Below are positions 17,352 to 28,086 of a stretch of 64,000 bases of DNA, piece by piece. The stretch is from Nonomuraea guangzhouensis (lineage in GTDB: Bacteria > Actinomycetota > Actinomycetes > Streptosporangiales > Streptosporangiaceae), in the NCBI RefSeq assembly GCF_019396345.1, contig NZ_JAHKRM010000002.1, positions 310,001-374,000 on the forward strand. The letters are read 5' to 3'. The stretch's first letter is position 1; every line of letters begins with the position of its first letter. The notes below the pieces were generated by a model that was given only the letters and a program-made list of their open reading frames with translations, was not told where the DNA came from and did no database searches. The translations under genes were made by a program, and so were the position numbers.

Positions 17352-17957
17352 ATGTCGGCAGATCCGCCCAGATCACCCGCGCTGCGCGCGTCCGACGCGG
17401 AACGCGACCGGATCATCGAACTGCTGCACGCCGCTGTCGCCGACGGCCGGCTCGACCCGGTCGAGTTCGACGAGCGGCTGGACGGGGCGCTGGCCGCCCG
17501 CACCATCGACGCGCTGACCCCGCTCATCAGCGACCTGATCGCGGCGCCAGGCAGCGGCGGCGCACTCGCGCTGCCGCTCGCCGGGACGCCGGCCGAGCCG
17601 GCCGCCGAACTGCTCACCATCAAGGAGCGGCACGGCTCGGTGCGCCGTGACGGCCGGTGGACGCTGCCGCACCGGCTCGCGCTGCGTACCGCCTGGTGCG
17701 ACGTGACGCTGGACCTGACCAGCGCGGTGCGCAGCGCCCCCGAGCTGGTCATCGAGCTGCGGGTGAGCGGCGGCAACGTGGAGTTGGTCCTCGCGCCGGG
17801 CATAGTGGTGAACGCCAACGAGCTGTCGGTACGGCACAGCACGGTGGCGATCAGCAGGGACGCGGGCGACAACACACCGGAGACGCTGCACGTCCGCTTG
17901 GTAGGCCGAATGCGGCACGGCCGGCTCGACACCCGGTGGCAGACTCCGCACCGGTGA
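17352..17957 (+). CDS. DUF1707 (SHOCT-like) domain protein
   Basis: This 201-residue protein has the N-terminal DUF1707 domain LRASDAERDRIIELLHAAVADGRLDPVEFDERLDGAL at about residues 11-50. It is followed by a variable linker and a beta-rich C-terminal half (RLALRTAWCDVTLDLTSAV, VIELRVSGGNVELVLAPGIVV) like DUF4097/adhesin domains. The family is common in actinomycetes, sometimes linked to membrane stress, with no established biochemistry. GAGGAGGCCGG precedes the ATG. No transmembrane helix is present. Confidence 0.85.
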   Translation: MSADPPRSPALRASDAERDRIIELLHAAVADGRLDPVEFDERLDGALAARTIDALTPLISDLIAAPGSGGALALPLAGTPAEPAAELLTIKERHGSVRRDGRWTLPHRLALRTAWCDVTLDLTSAVRSAPELVIELRVSGGNVELVLAPGIVVNANELSVRHSTVAISRDAGDNTPETLHVRLVGRMRHGRLDTRWQTPHR

Positions 17958-18066
17958 CGCAGCGCGAGCTTCCGGTCCCGGTCCGGCCAGGGCGACGTCG
18001 AACGCGACAACCTTCTCTCCGGCCATCAGGCCGGGCAGGCGCAATAGAGCGGCCGGGTGCTGGTAC

Positions 18067-18726
18067 TCAGACTTGCGGGGTGAGCGGGACGGCGGCGCCC
18101 GGCCGGGCTCGTGCATCGTCAGCATGCTCGACCGGTGTCGAGGGGCTGCCGCCACGCAGTACTTCGAGGGCGATGTCCAACGTGGCTTGCCGTATCACCT
18201 GTCCGTCCCCGGACTCCTCGGCCGCCGCCAGGGTGCCGGCCTGCAGGCAGGCGAGGACGGCGCGAGCCCGCGTCCGGTCGAGCACGTCAGGGTCGGGAGG
18301 ACACAGCGCGTTGATGAGACGATTCACGGTCGCCCGCAGCTCCACGCCGATAGGCAGGTGACTGATCTCGCTGTAGTTCTCGCGGATCAACCGGACCAGG
18401 CTGGGGCTCCAGTGTGCCTGGTGTTCGGCGACGCTCCGCACGAGGGTTTCCCTGGTGGAGAGAGTGGCGGGCGGTGCGGTGGCGTTGGCGTTGTCGATCA
18501 GTGTGGTGATGCCGTCGAGGTAGCCGCGCATGATGGCGGTGACGATGTCTTCCTTGGTCTTGTAGTGGAAGTAGAGCGCGGCTTTGGTCACGTCGAGTTC
18601 TTCGGCGATCTCGCGGAGCGAGGTGTTGGTGTAGCCGCGATCGGCGAACAGGCGCATGGCCACGGCCAGGATTCGGTCGCGGGTGTCGGTGCGCCTGTTG
18701 TCAATACCGTTGTTACGTTGCGTCAT
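18067..18726 (-). CDS. TetR-family transcriptional regulator
   Basis: The 219-residue repressor has an N-terminal HTH (DTRDRILAVAMRLFADRGYTNTSLREIAEELDVTKAALYFHYKTKEDIV) and an effector domain that matches the MbtR/CmeR-like class only loosely. The start at 18726 carries GGAGGTAGCGGTC; the frame is open 16 codons further. It is divergent from an intact P450 gene across a 133-bp region holding two palindromes, so it very probably represses that P450 and itself. Confidence 0.92.
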   Translation of the reverse strand: MTQRNNGIDNRRTDTRDRILAVAMRLFADRGYTNTSLREIAEELDVTKAALYFHYKTKEDIVTAIMRGYLDGITTLIDNANATAPPATLSTRETLVRSVAEHQAHWSPSLVRLIRENYSEISHLPIGVELRATVNRLINALCPPDPDVLDRTRARAVLACLQAGTLAAAEESGDGQVIRQATLDIALEVLRGGSPSTPVEHADDARARPGAAVPLTPQV

Positions 18727-18755
18727 GACCGCTACCTCCGGCGCCAGTACATGGC

Positions 18756-18809
18756 TTGACGGCCGGTTAGTCAAATTCTATGGTCGATACCTAGCCGGTC
18801 GGCTAGGTA
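18756..18809. promoter_or_regulatory. two palindromic operator candidates between tetR and P450
   Basis: The second site is the stronger: TACCTAGCCG-GT-CGGCTAGGTA (18788-18809), perfect 10-bp arms around a 2-bp centre, close to typical TetR operators. The first, TTGAC-N9-GTCAA (18756-18774), contains GGCCGG in its centre. Both lie in the divergent promoter region, where one regulator could control both genes. Confidence 0.7.
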
Positions 18810-18859
18810 GTTATCTGGTGCCGGCTGTCTCAGACAGATCTACTGCCAGGAGGTCATTC

Positions 18860-20086
18860 ATGACGAACAGCGTCACCGGCGAACTCGCCGGCCTGGAGTT
18901 GCCGGTGCGGCGTGGCTGCCCGTTCGCCCCGCCCGCCGAGTACGAGCGACTGCGCGAGCAGGCACCGATCAGCAAGGTCCGCCTGGTCAGCGGCGCCGAG
19001 GCATGGTGGGTGTCCGGGCACGAGGAAGGCCGGGCCATCCTGGCCGACTCTCGCTTCTCCTCCGACCGGCGCAAGGACGGCTTCCCGATTCTCGATCGCG
19101 ACCCGGCGACCCGGGAGTGGCTCCGCCGCCAGCCGCCCGCGATGATAGGGATGGACGGCGCGGAACACTCCGCCGCGCGTCGTCCGGTGATCGGCGACTT
19201 CACCGTCAAGCGGCTGGCCGCGATGCGACCGCGGATCCAGGAGATCGTCGACCGGTTCATCGACGACATGCTCGCCACCGGCGAGCGCCCGGTGGACCTC
19301 GTGCAGGCTCTGTCCCTTCCGGTGCCCTCCCTGGTGATCTGCGAACTGCTCGGCGCACCCTACGAGGACCACGACTACTTCCAGAGCCGGACCACCGCGG
19401 CGATCCGCCGGGCCTCGCCGTCGGAGGAGCGTCAGCGAGCCTTCGCCGAACTGCACGCCTACATCGACAACCTGATCACCCGCAAGGAGTCCGGACCCGG
19501 CGACGACCTGTTCAGCCGCCAGATCGCCCGCCAGCGCGCGGAGGGCGCCCTCGACCACAAGAGCCTGGTGAGCATGGCGATGCTCCTGCTGGTGGCCGGT
19601 CACGAAACCACGGCGAACATGATCTCGCTCGGCGTGATCGCCCTGCTCAGCCATCCGCGGCAGCTCGCCCTGATCCAGGCCGACCCCAGCAGGACGCCGA
19701 TGGCCGTGGAGGAGCTCCTGCGTTACTTCGCCATCGCCGACCTGGTCACCTCGCGGGTGGCCACCGAGGACGTGCGGATCGGTGGGGTGAACATCAAGGC
19801 CGGCGAGGGCGTCGTCGTCTCTGGTCTGTCGGCCAACTGGGATCCGGCGGTGTTCAAGGACCCGGCCACCCTGAACGTCGAGCGCGAGGCCCGCCATCAC
19901 CTCGCCTTCGGGTTCGGCCCGCACCAGTGCCTCGGCCAGAACCTGGCCCGGATGGAGCTGCAGATCGTCTTCGACACGCTGTTCCGCCGTATTCCCACCC
20001 TGCGGCTCGCCGCGCCGGTCGATGACCTGCCGTTCAAGACCGACGCCGGCATCTATGGCGCCTACGAACTTCCGGTCACCTGGTAA
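18860..20086 (+). CDS. cytochrome P450
   Basis: This is an intact 408-residue bacterial class I P450. It has an I-helix with AGHETT at residues 246-251, a K-helix EELLRYFA, a conserved NWDPAVFKDPATLNVER segment and the heme loop FGFGPHQCLGQNLAR with axial Cys357. In the K-helix the expected ExxR reads ELLR. CCAGGAGGTCATTC precedes the start. Electron partners are not encoded nearby. Its N-terminus resembles that of the deleted P450 at 16623, suggesting a related subfamily. The substrate is unknown. Confidence 0.94.
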   Translation: MTNSVTGELAGLELPVRRGCPFAPPAEYERLREQAPISKVRLVSGAEAWWVSGHEEGRAILADSRFSSDRRKDGFPILDRDPATREWLRRQPPAMIGMDGAEHSAARRPVIGDFTVKRLAAMRPRIQEIVDRFIDDMLATGERPVDLVQALSLPVPSLVICELLGAPYEDHDYFQSRTTAAIRRASPSEERQRAFAELHAYIDNLITRKESGPGDDLFSRQIARQRAEGALDHKSLVSMAMLLLVAGHETTANMISLGVIALLSHPRQLALIQADPSRTPMAVEELLRYFAIADLVTSRVATEDVRIGGVNIKAGEGVVVSGLSANWDPAVFKDPATLNVEREARHHLAFGFGPHQCLGQNLARMELQIVFDTLFRRIPTLRLAAPVDDLPFKTDAGIYGAYELPVTW

Positions 20087-20168
20087 GGAGCGCGAGAATC
20101 CTTTGGTGGGGTGCGCACCTCTTATACCTGTACCGACAACAGCGTCGGGGCAGGTTCAGGAGGTTGAC

Positions 20169-20255
20169 ATGCTCGTTGGAATCGTCGTGGCGGCTGTGCT
20201 CGTGTGCGCGTGCACGGTCGTGGTGCTGCGTCGGCGGGGTCGTTCGCGTGGCTGA
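20169..20255 (+). CDS. 28-residue membrane peptide ahead of a sigma factor gene
   Basis: A short gene with an AGGAGGTTGAC ribosome site encodes MLVGIVVAAVLVCACTVVVL followed by RRRGRSRG: one hydrophobic helix with a strongly basic tail. Its stop overlaps the GTG start of the sigma factor, so it could be a translational coupler or a genuine single-pass micropeptide. The good ribosome site and hydrophobic composition support translation, but no homology is known to me. Confidence 0.55.
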   Translation: MLVGIVVAAVLVCACTVVVLRRRGRSRG

Positions 20256-20808
20256 GGTGAGTTGGCCGGTTGAGCAGTTGGTCGTCGCCGCGCGGGAGGG
20301 CGACGTCGAGTCGATCGCCGCGTTGGTGTCCGGCGCGCACCCGCATGTGCGGCGATTCGCCCACTCGATGTGTGCCTCGCCAGAAGACGCGGAGGACGCC
20401 GCACAGGAGGCGTTGATCATTCTGTTCCGCAAGATCGGCACCTTGCGGGCGTCCGGTGCGCTGGCGTCGTGGATGTTCCGCATCGTCCGCAACGAGTGCC
20501 TGCGGCGGGCGCGGCAACTGGCGCACCACCACGAGCCGGTCGTGGACGCCACCGTGTGGTCGGCCGAGGAGGAGGTCTTGCAGCGCTGGGAGGCCGGCCG
20601 GGTGGCGGCGGCGATCGCTTCTCTGCCCGCTGATCAGCGACGCGTTCTGATCATGCGCGATGTTCTGGGCTATCACGGACGGGCGGTCGCCGACGCGCTC
20701 GGTCTCAGTGTCGCCGCGATGAAGTCGCGGCTGCATCGCGCCCGCACCACAGTGCACCGTACGCTGCAGGGCGCACCCGGCACAGCCATGGGAGACGACG
20801 ATGACTGA
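20248..20808 (+). CDS. RNA polymerase sigma factor, ECF-like sigma-70 family
   Basis: This roughly 186-residue sigma factor has region 2 at about residues 25-90 (FAHSMCASPEDAEDAAQEALIILFRKIGTLRA... MFRIVRNECLRRARQ) and region 4 (LPADQRRVLIMRDVLGYHGRAVADALGLSVAAMKSRLHRAR). It directs RNA polymerase to stress or envelope promoters. The start is GTG 20248 or 20257; an upstream in-frame ATG at 20164 would add an implausible Cys-rich leader. No classical anti-sigma gene is adjacent, but the overlapping small membrane proteins on both sides are candidates. Confidence 0.9.
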   Translation: MAEVSWPVEQLVVAAREGDVESIAALVSGAHPHVRRFAHSMCASPEDAEDAAQEALIILFRKIGTLRASGALASWMFRIVRNECLRRARQLAHHHEPVVDATVWSAEEEVLQRWEAGRVAAAIASLPADQRRVLIMRDVLGYHGRAVADALGLSVAAMKSRLHRARTTVHRTLQGAPGTAMGDDDD

Positions 20809-21094
20809 CGATCGCGGCTTTGCCAGCGCCTCGCTGCCCCGGCACCTGGTGCGCGGCGTGGTGGGGTTCGGCGCGCTGGTCGGTTCGGTCGCCCTGATTC
20901 CGGTGGTCGGGCTGGGCAGTTTGCTGCTCGTACCGGCTGGTCTGCTCGCCCTGCGGGGGTGTCCGACCTGCTGGGCCATCGGGTTGATCCAGACCATGTC
21001 GATGGGCCGGGTACGGCGCTCCTGCGTAGATGGCCGGTGTGAGCTGACCGTGGCCCACTCCGGGACATCGCACCACGCCGACGACAGCTCGTAA
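20801..21094 (+). CDS. small membrane protein with two Cys pairs, overlapping the sigma factor gene
   Basis: This 97-residue protein has two hydrophobic segments (VVGFGALVGSVALIPVVGLGSLLLVPAGLLAL). A Cys-rich tail follows, with CPTC then SCVDGRC. The ATG overlaps the end of the sigma gene by 8 bp, so expression is coupled. Membrane location, coupling and a CxxC...CxxxxC arrangement would fit a redox or metal-sensing partner of the sigma factor, but there is no recognisable anti-sigma domain; that role is speculative. Confidence 0.75.
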   Translation: MTDDRGFASASLPRHLVRGVVGFGALVGSVALIPVVGLGSLLLVPAGLLALRGCPTCWAIGLIQTMSMGRVRRSCVDGRCELTVAHSGTSHHADDSS

Positions 21095-21130
21095 CCGGCA
21101 CCGCGAACAACAAGGCCGGCCCCTCTTGGC

Positions 21131-21859
21131 CTAGTCCATATCCAGGGCGTACCGCAGGTAGAAGTCCGGTTTGGCGAGGAAGCGTCGCCAGTGGTCAACC
21201 AACTGCAGCTCTTCCCATTCGGTGGTGCGGATGCCGTCGTCGCCGAGTTCGATGATCTGCGCGTCTGGGAGGCTGGCGAGGATCGGTGAGTGGGTGGAGC
21301 AGATGATCTGCCCACCCTCGCCGGCGACGCGGTTCATGAGGGCGACCAAGCGAACGCATGACTGGAACGACAGGGCGGCTTCGGGTTCGTCCATCAGATA
21401 GAGGCCCGGCCCGGACACCATGCGCTCAAGAACAGTGAAGAACCCTTCACCGTGGGATTGCTCCGTCAGGTCGTCTTCCCAGAATCCATACTGGCCGGAC
21501 ACGTTCTGTCCGAGGTTGAAGAGTGTTTCCGCGCGGAAGAAGAACGCTCGCCGCTTGAGGCGTGGCCCGTGAAGGAGTCGCAGCCCGGCTGCCGTGAGGT
21601 CGGCGTCAAGGACCTCCCCCAGCGGGGTGGCGGGTCCGGTGCTGGCGTACTTGGTACCGGCCTTGCCACCTTCGGAGTTGATGCCGCACACATCGGCGAT
21701 CGCTTCCATGATGGTGGACTTTCCGGAGCCGTTCTCTCCGACGAGGAAGGCAACGGGGGCGGTGAATGTGAGACCTCGCTCAGCCAGGTGCCGAATGGGC
21801 GGCAGGGCGGCCGGCCAACCTGAAGGAAGCCGGCGGGCGGCTAGCTGGGTGAGCAACAC
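21131..21859 (-). CDS. AAA family ATPase (AbiEii/SMC-like)
   Basis: This 242-residue single-domain ATPase belongs to the ABC/SMC-related AAA class found in RecF-, OLD- and YhaN-like proteins. Walker A is FLVGENGSGKST, the signature-like region precedes YLMDEPEAALS (Walker B plus catalytic Glu), and ICSTHSPILASLPDAQIIEL is the switch histidine region. No nuclease (TOPRIM) domain is present. Stand-alone copies are often linked with DNA metabolism or defence; there is no partner gene here. The start is GTG 21859, with AAAGGCG upstream. Confidence 0.85.
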   Translation of the reverse strand: MLLTQLAARRLPSGWPAALPPIRHLAERGLTFTAPVAFLVGENGSGKSTIMEAIADVCGINSEGGKAGTKYASTGPATPLGEVLDADLTAAGLRLLHGPRLKRRAFFFRAETLFNLGQNVSGQYGFWEDDLTEQSHGEGFFTVLERMVSGPGLYLMDEPEAALSFQSCVRLVALMNRVAGEGGQIICSTHSPILASLPDAQIIELGDDGIRTTEWEELQLVDHWRRFLAKPDFYLRYALDMD

Positions 21860-22116
21860 GACTGACGCCTTTCTGCGGACTGGATCAGCCTACGGCGTGG
21901 GCGCATACGAGGCTGACAAGGGGATCTCGGGGTCGGGGTCGGCCGCCCGTCGTGTCCCACGCACGACCCGGTGCCGCTCCAGGACCGACTGTTTATAGAC
22001 AGCCCCTTTGTTTTCGGCGGACCAAATCCCGACCACACTGGGAAATGAGGGCGATGGCGCCTCGTCCTGGAGTGCCTGGCTCCCCTCGGACGGATCCGCA
22101 GCAGGAGAGGTTCGCC

Positions 22117-22707
22117 ATGACTGCGGCACCAGACGCAACCTCATCGGCTCAGCCCGAGCGCCCGGGCATGAAGGATGGGGTGTGCAGCGAGTTCACCGTC
22201 TTTACCAAGATCAAGCCGGGCCATGCGGACGCGCTGCGTGAGGATCTCGCCACGCTCGCCAGCGGATCATCTGACACGGATGCCCGTGCGGCGCTGCGCC
22301 AGATCGGTACCCTGCACGACGCGCGCCACGTGATTTTCGACAACGACACCCGGCACATGTTCGCCAGCGTCTTCGACGGCTCCTGGGACACCTACATCGA
22401 CGACTTCGGCAAGACGGCGATCGGGGGCCGCTTCGACAAGGTCTTCTCGCATGCCGAAGGGTTCCCCGGCATCACCGACCCGAAGGTGAAGGACTGGTTC
22501 CTCGCCCAGCAGGCGCCCGCGGGGGTCTTCGTCAGCTCTTATCCGGATCTGACCGTTCAGCAGATCTGGAAGGACCAACGCGTGAACGAGGCGTTCCAGG
22601 CGGTGCTGGACACCCCCGAGTTCCGGGCGGCGCTGGACAACCCGGCGAACGCCGAGTTGCTGGCCACGCCGGCCTTCCAGAGGCTGATGGAGGAAGCCGC
22701 AGGCTAG
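22117..22707 (+). CDS. ferredoxin-like (ABM-type) protein in a DyP/catalase operon
   Basis: This 196-residue cytoplasmic protein is of unknown activity. The core EFTVFTKIKPGHADALREDLATL, then DARHVIFDNDTRHMFASVFDGSWDTYIDDF, resembles the alpha+beta barrel of ABM and DyP N-terminal domains. The C-terminal 60 residues are helical with repeated NEAFQAVLDTP- and NAELLATPAF-like segments. CAGGAGAGG precedes the ATG; the longer frame upstream lacks a site. It lies 41 bp before the DyP gene. It may deliver substrate or heme to the peroxidase; that is inference. Confidence 0.7.
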   Translation: MTAAPDATSSAQPERPGMKDGVCSEFTVFTKIKPGHADALREDLATLASGSSDTDARAALRQIGTLHDARHVIFDNDTRHMFASVFDGSWDTYIDDFGKTAIGGRFDKVFSHAEGFPGITDPKVKDWFLAQQAPAGVFVSSYPDLTVQQIWKDQRVNEAFQAVLDTPEFRAALDNPANAELLATPAFQRLMEEAAG

Positions 22708-22748
22708 AACCCGTAGGACAACCAACCCCTAGGGAGGCACAAGCGATC

Positions 22749-24101
22749 ATGAACGCGGCGGCAAGCACGAGCGGCGCCAGCGTGCGCATCGAGATCGACG
22801 ACGTCCAGAGCGGGGCACTGCATCCACGGCCCGCACCGTACGTGGGAAGGTTCGTCTTCCTACGTGTCGATGACCGCCACGCCGGGCGTTCGCTGCTGCG
22901 AAGGCTGCTCCCGGCGATCGAGGGTGGCTTCCCCAGCGTGGACCCGAGTCAGGATGCCTGGGTGGCGGTGGCGTTCACCTACCAGGGACTGCGGGCCCTG
23001 GGGGTGCCGCAGGAGTCGCTGGACAGCTTTCCGCGGGCGTTTCGCCAGGGCATGGCCGCGCGTGCGGATGTGATCGGTGACGTGGGCGAGAATGCCCCGG
23101 CCCACTGGGAGCCGCCGTTCGGAACAGGTGATGTGCATATCGCGTTGAGTGCCCTCTCCCCCGATGCGGCGCGGCTGGACAAGGCTCTGGAGCGAGCCCG
23201 CATCGCCTACCAGGACACGCCGGGTGTCCAGGTGATCTGGCAGCAGGAGGTCCGCCAGCTCCCGACCGGGCGTACCACCTTCGGCTTCCGCGACGGCATC
23301 AGCCATCCGAACATCGAGGGCCTCGGGCTGCCCGGCTCCAACCCCCAGGAAGCCCCCATCAAAGCCGGCGAGTTCATCCTCGGCTACCCCGACGAAACCG
23401 GCAATCTGCCGCCCATGCCCAGCCCCGATGCGCTGGGGCGCAACGGGACCTACGTCGCCGTACGCAAGATTCACACCAAGGTGGCGGCCTGGCGCCGGTA
23501 CTTGCGCGCGAACACCTCCAGCGCCCAGGAAGAGGCGCTCCTGGCGGCGAAGATGGTCGGGCGCTGGCCCAGCGGGGCACCGTTGGCGCTGACCCCCGAG
23601 CACGACGACCCGGCGCTGGGCGCCGACCCGCACCGCAACAACGCCTTCATGTACCGGGAGAACGACGATCGCGGCTTCCGGTGCCCCGCCGGTGCGCACA
23701 TCCGGCGTACCAATCCCCGCGATGCCACCATCATCGGCGACGCACGGATGCACCGCCTCATCCGCCGCGGCACCAGCTACGGCCCGCCGCTGCCGGAGGG
23801 CGTGCTGGAAGACGACGGCGTCGACCGGGGCCTGGTCGGAGTCTTCATCGGAGCCCATATCGAACGACAGTTTGAATTCATCAAAGCCGAGTGGGTCAAC
23901 GACGGCAACTTCATCGGCTTCCCCGGTGAGAAGGACCCGGTAGCCGGGCATCACGGCGGAACCGGCAGCGCCACCATCCCGGAGAAACCGATCCGGCGCC
24001 GCCTGCGGAACCTGCCCAGCTTCGTGGTCACCCGAGGCGGCGAGTACTGCTTCCTGCCGGGCCTGCGCGCCCTGCGCTGGCTGGCCGGACTGGAAGACTG
24101 A
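22749..24101 (+). CDS. Dyp-type heme peroxidase
   Basis: This 450-residue dye-decolorising peroxidase has the hallmark GXXDG motif as GFRDGISHP (catalytic Asp182). A distal segment PAGAHIRRTNPRD follows, with a late VFIGAHIERQFEFI block and FLPGLRALRWL near the end. It reduces H2O2 while oxidising phenolics or dyes. No Tat or Sec signal is visible, so it is cytoplasmic unless encapsulated. It is the middle gene of an operon with a small alpha+beta protein and a catalase-like protein (10-bp gap). Confidence 0.92.
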   Translation: MNAAASTSGASVRIEIDDVQSGALHPRPAPYVGRFVFLRVDDRHAGRSLLRRLLPAIEGGFPSVDPSQDAWVAVAFTYQGLRALGVPQESLDSFPRAFRQGMAARADVIGDVGENAPAHWEPPFGTGDVHIALSALSPDAARLDKALERARIAYQDTPGVQVIWQQEVRQLPTGRTTFGFRDGISHPNIEGLGLPGSNPQEAPIKAGEFILGYPDETGNLPPMPSPDALGRNGTYVAVRKIHTKVAAWRRYLRANTSSAQEEALLAAKMVGRWPSGAPLALTPEHDDPALGADPHRNNAFMYRENDDRGFRCPAGAHIRRTNPRDATIIGDARMHRLIRRGTSYGPPLPEGVLEDDGVDRGLVGVFIGAHIERQFEFIKAEWVNDGNFIGFPGEKDPVAGHHGGTGSATIPEKPIRRRLRNLPSFVVTRGGEYCFLPGLRALRWLAGLED

Positions 24102-24111
24102 GGGAGGAGAG

Positions 24112-25245
24112 ATGGGCGGGCACAAGCCATCGCGGTTCATCCCTTACACACCAGACGTCGAAGCCGCCGTCCCCGATTTCGACGAGCTGCTGCGGACGGT
24201 GATCGCCAAGACCGAGCGGTACATCGCCGAATCGGTGACCGCCGAAGGCAGCGGCCAGGCCGTCCGTGACGCGCACGCCAAGGGATACGGGCTCGTCAGA
24301 GGAGAAGTCGAGATCCTCGACCAGCTACCCGCCGAGTACGCGCAAGGCATCTACGCCACACCGGGACGGCACGACGCGCTCGTCCGCTTCTCCAACGGCT
24401 CACCTCACGCGGGCGCCGACGCGCGCCTCGGCCGCGCGACCGGGCTGGCGCTGAAGATGTTCGGCATCCAGGGTCCGACCCTGCTGGAGGACGAGCCCGA
24501 CACCGGCACCTTCGACTACACCCTCATCAACGCGCCGGTCTTCTTCTGCAACACCGTGAAGCACTACCTGTTCATCCAGGAACTGTTCCTCGACGCGCCG
24601 AAGTACTTCGCCCAGGGCGCGCCCGGCCGGCATCGCTTCTACCGGGAGTTCGTGACCGGCAAGGGAAGCCTGGCCGAGGACGAGTGGGCATGGGACGAGT
24701 TCCTGGCCTTCCTCGCGGTGTCACAGCGGCCCTTGGTGAACGTGTTGCTGTCGACCTACTTCACGATGGGCGCGGTACGGCACGGCGACTACATCGCCAA
24801 GGTGCGCCTCGCCCCCGACCCCGCCTCGGCTGCCGCGATCGTCCATCGCGCCATCGACCTGGCAGCCGCGGACGAGGTCTTCCGGCCGGCCTTGGTGGCC
24901 GAGATGAGGGACCGGCCCTACGCGTTCGACATCCAGGTCCAGCTCTGCGCCGACCTGAACCGCATGCCGGTCGAGGACCTCACCGTCGAGTGGCCCGAGC
25001 GGCTGTCCCCGTTCGTCACGGTCGCCAGGTTGCGCCTGCCACAGCAGGACATCTCGGACGAGGAGACCCTCAAGAAGATGGATGCGCTCTCCTTCACCCC
25101 GTGGCGGGTGACGGCCGAACACGCGCCGCTCGGCGAGATCATGCGGGCCCGCGAGGAGGTCTATCGCCGTTCCTCCCTCCAGCGTCACCGGCTCAACCAG
25201 CAGGAGCGCAGGGAGCCGCGCAGCGCTGATGAGGTCTCGTCGTGA
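24112..25245 (+). CDS. catalase family (catalase-like heme) protein
   Basis: This 377-residue minimal catalase-fold protein contains GIYATPGRHDALVRFSNGSPHAGADARLGRATGLALKMFGI, equivalent to the conserved RFS/NxxD core. It has TLINAPVFFCNTVKHYLFIQ and YFTMGAVRHGDYIAKVRL, and ends with RAREEVYRRSSLQRH, whose RxxxxY is compatible with the proximal heme ligand. It is shorter than classical catalases (about 480 or more) and may be a peroxygenase-like member. It lies 10 bp after DyP, with GGGAGGAG before the ATG. Confidence 0.88.
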   Translation: MGGHKPSRFIPYTPDVEAAVPDFDELLRTVIAKTERYIAESVTAEGSGQAVRDAHAKGYGLVRGEVEILDQLPAEYAQGIYATPGRHDALVRFSNGSPHAGADARLGRATGLALKMFGIQGPTLLEDEPDTGTFDYTLINAPVFFCNTVKHYLFIQELFLDAPKYFAQGAPGRHRFYREFVTGKGSLAEDEWAWDEFLAFLAVSQRPLVNVLLSTYFTMGAVRHGDYIAKVRLAPDPASAAAIVHRAIDLAAADEVFRPALVAEMRDRPYAFDIQVQLCADLNRMPVEDLTVEWPERLSPFVTVARLRLPQQDISDEETLKKMDALSFTPWRVTAEHAPLGEIMRAREEVYRRSSLQRHRLNQQERREPRSADEVSS

Positions 25246-25251
25246 TGGTGG

Positions 25252-28085
<2,834 letters not shown>

Positions 28086-28086
<1 letters not shown>

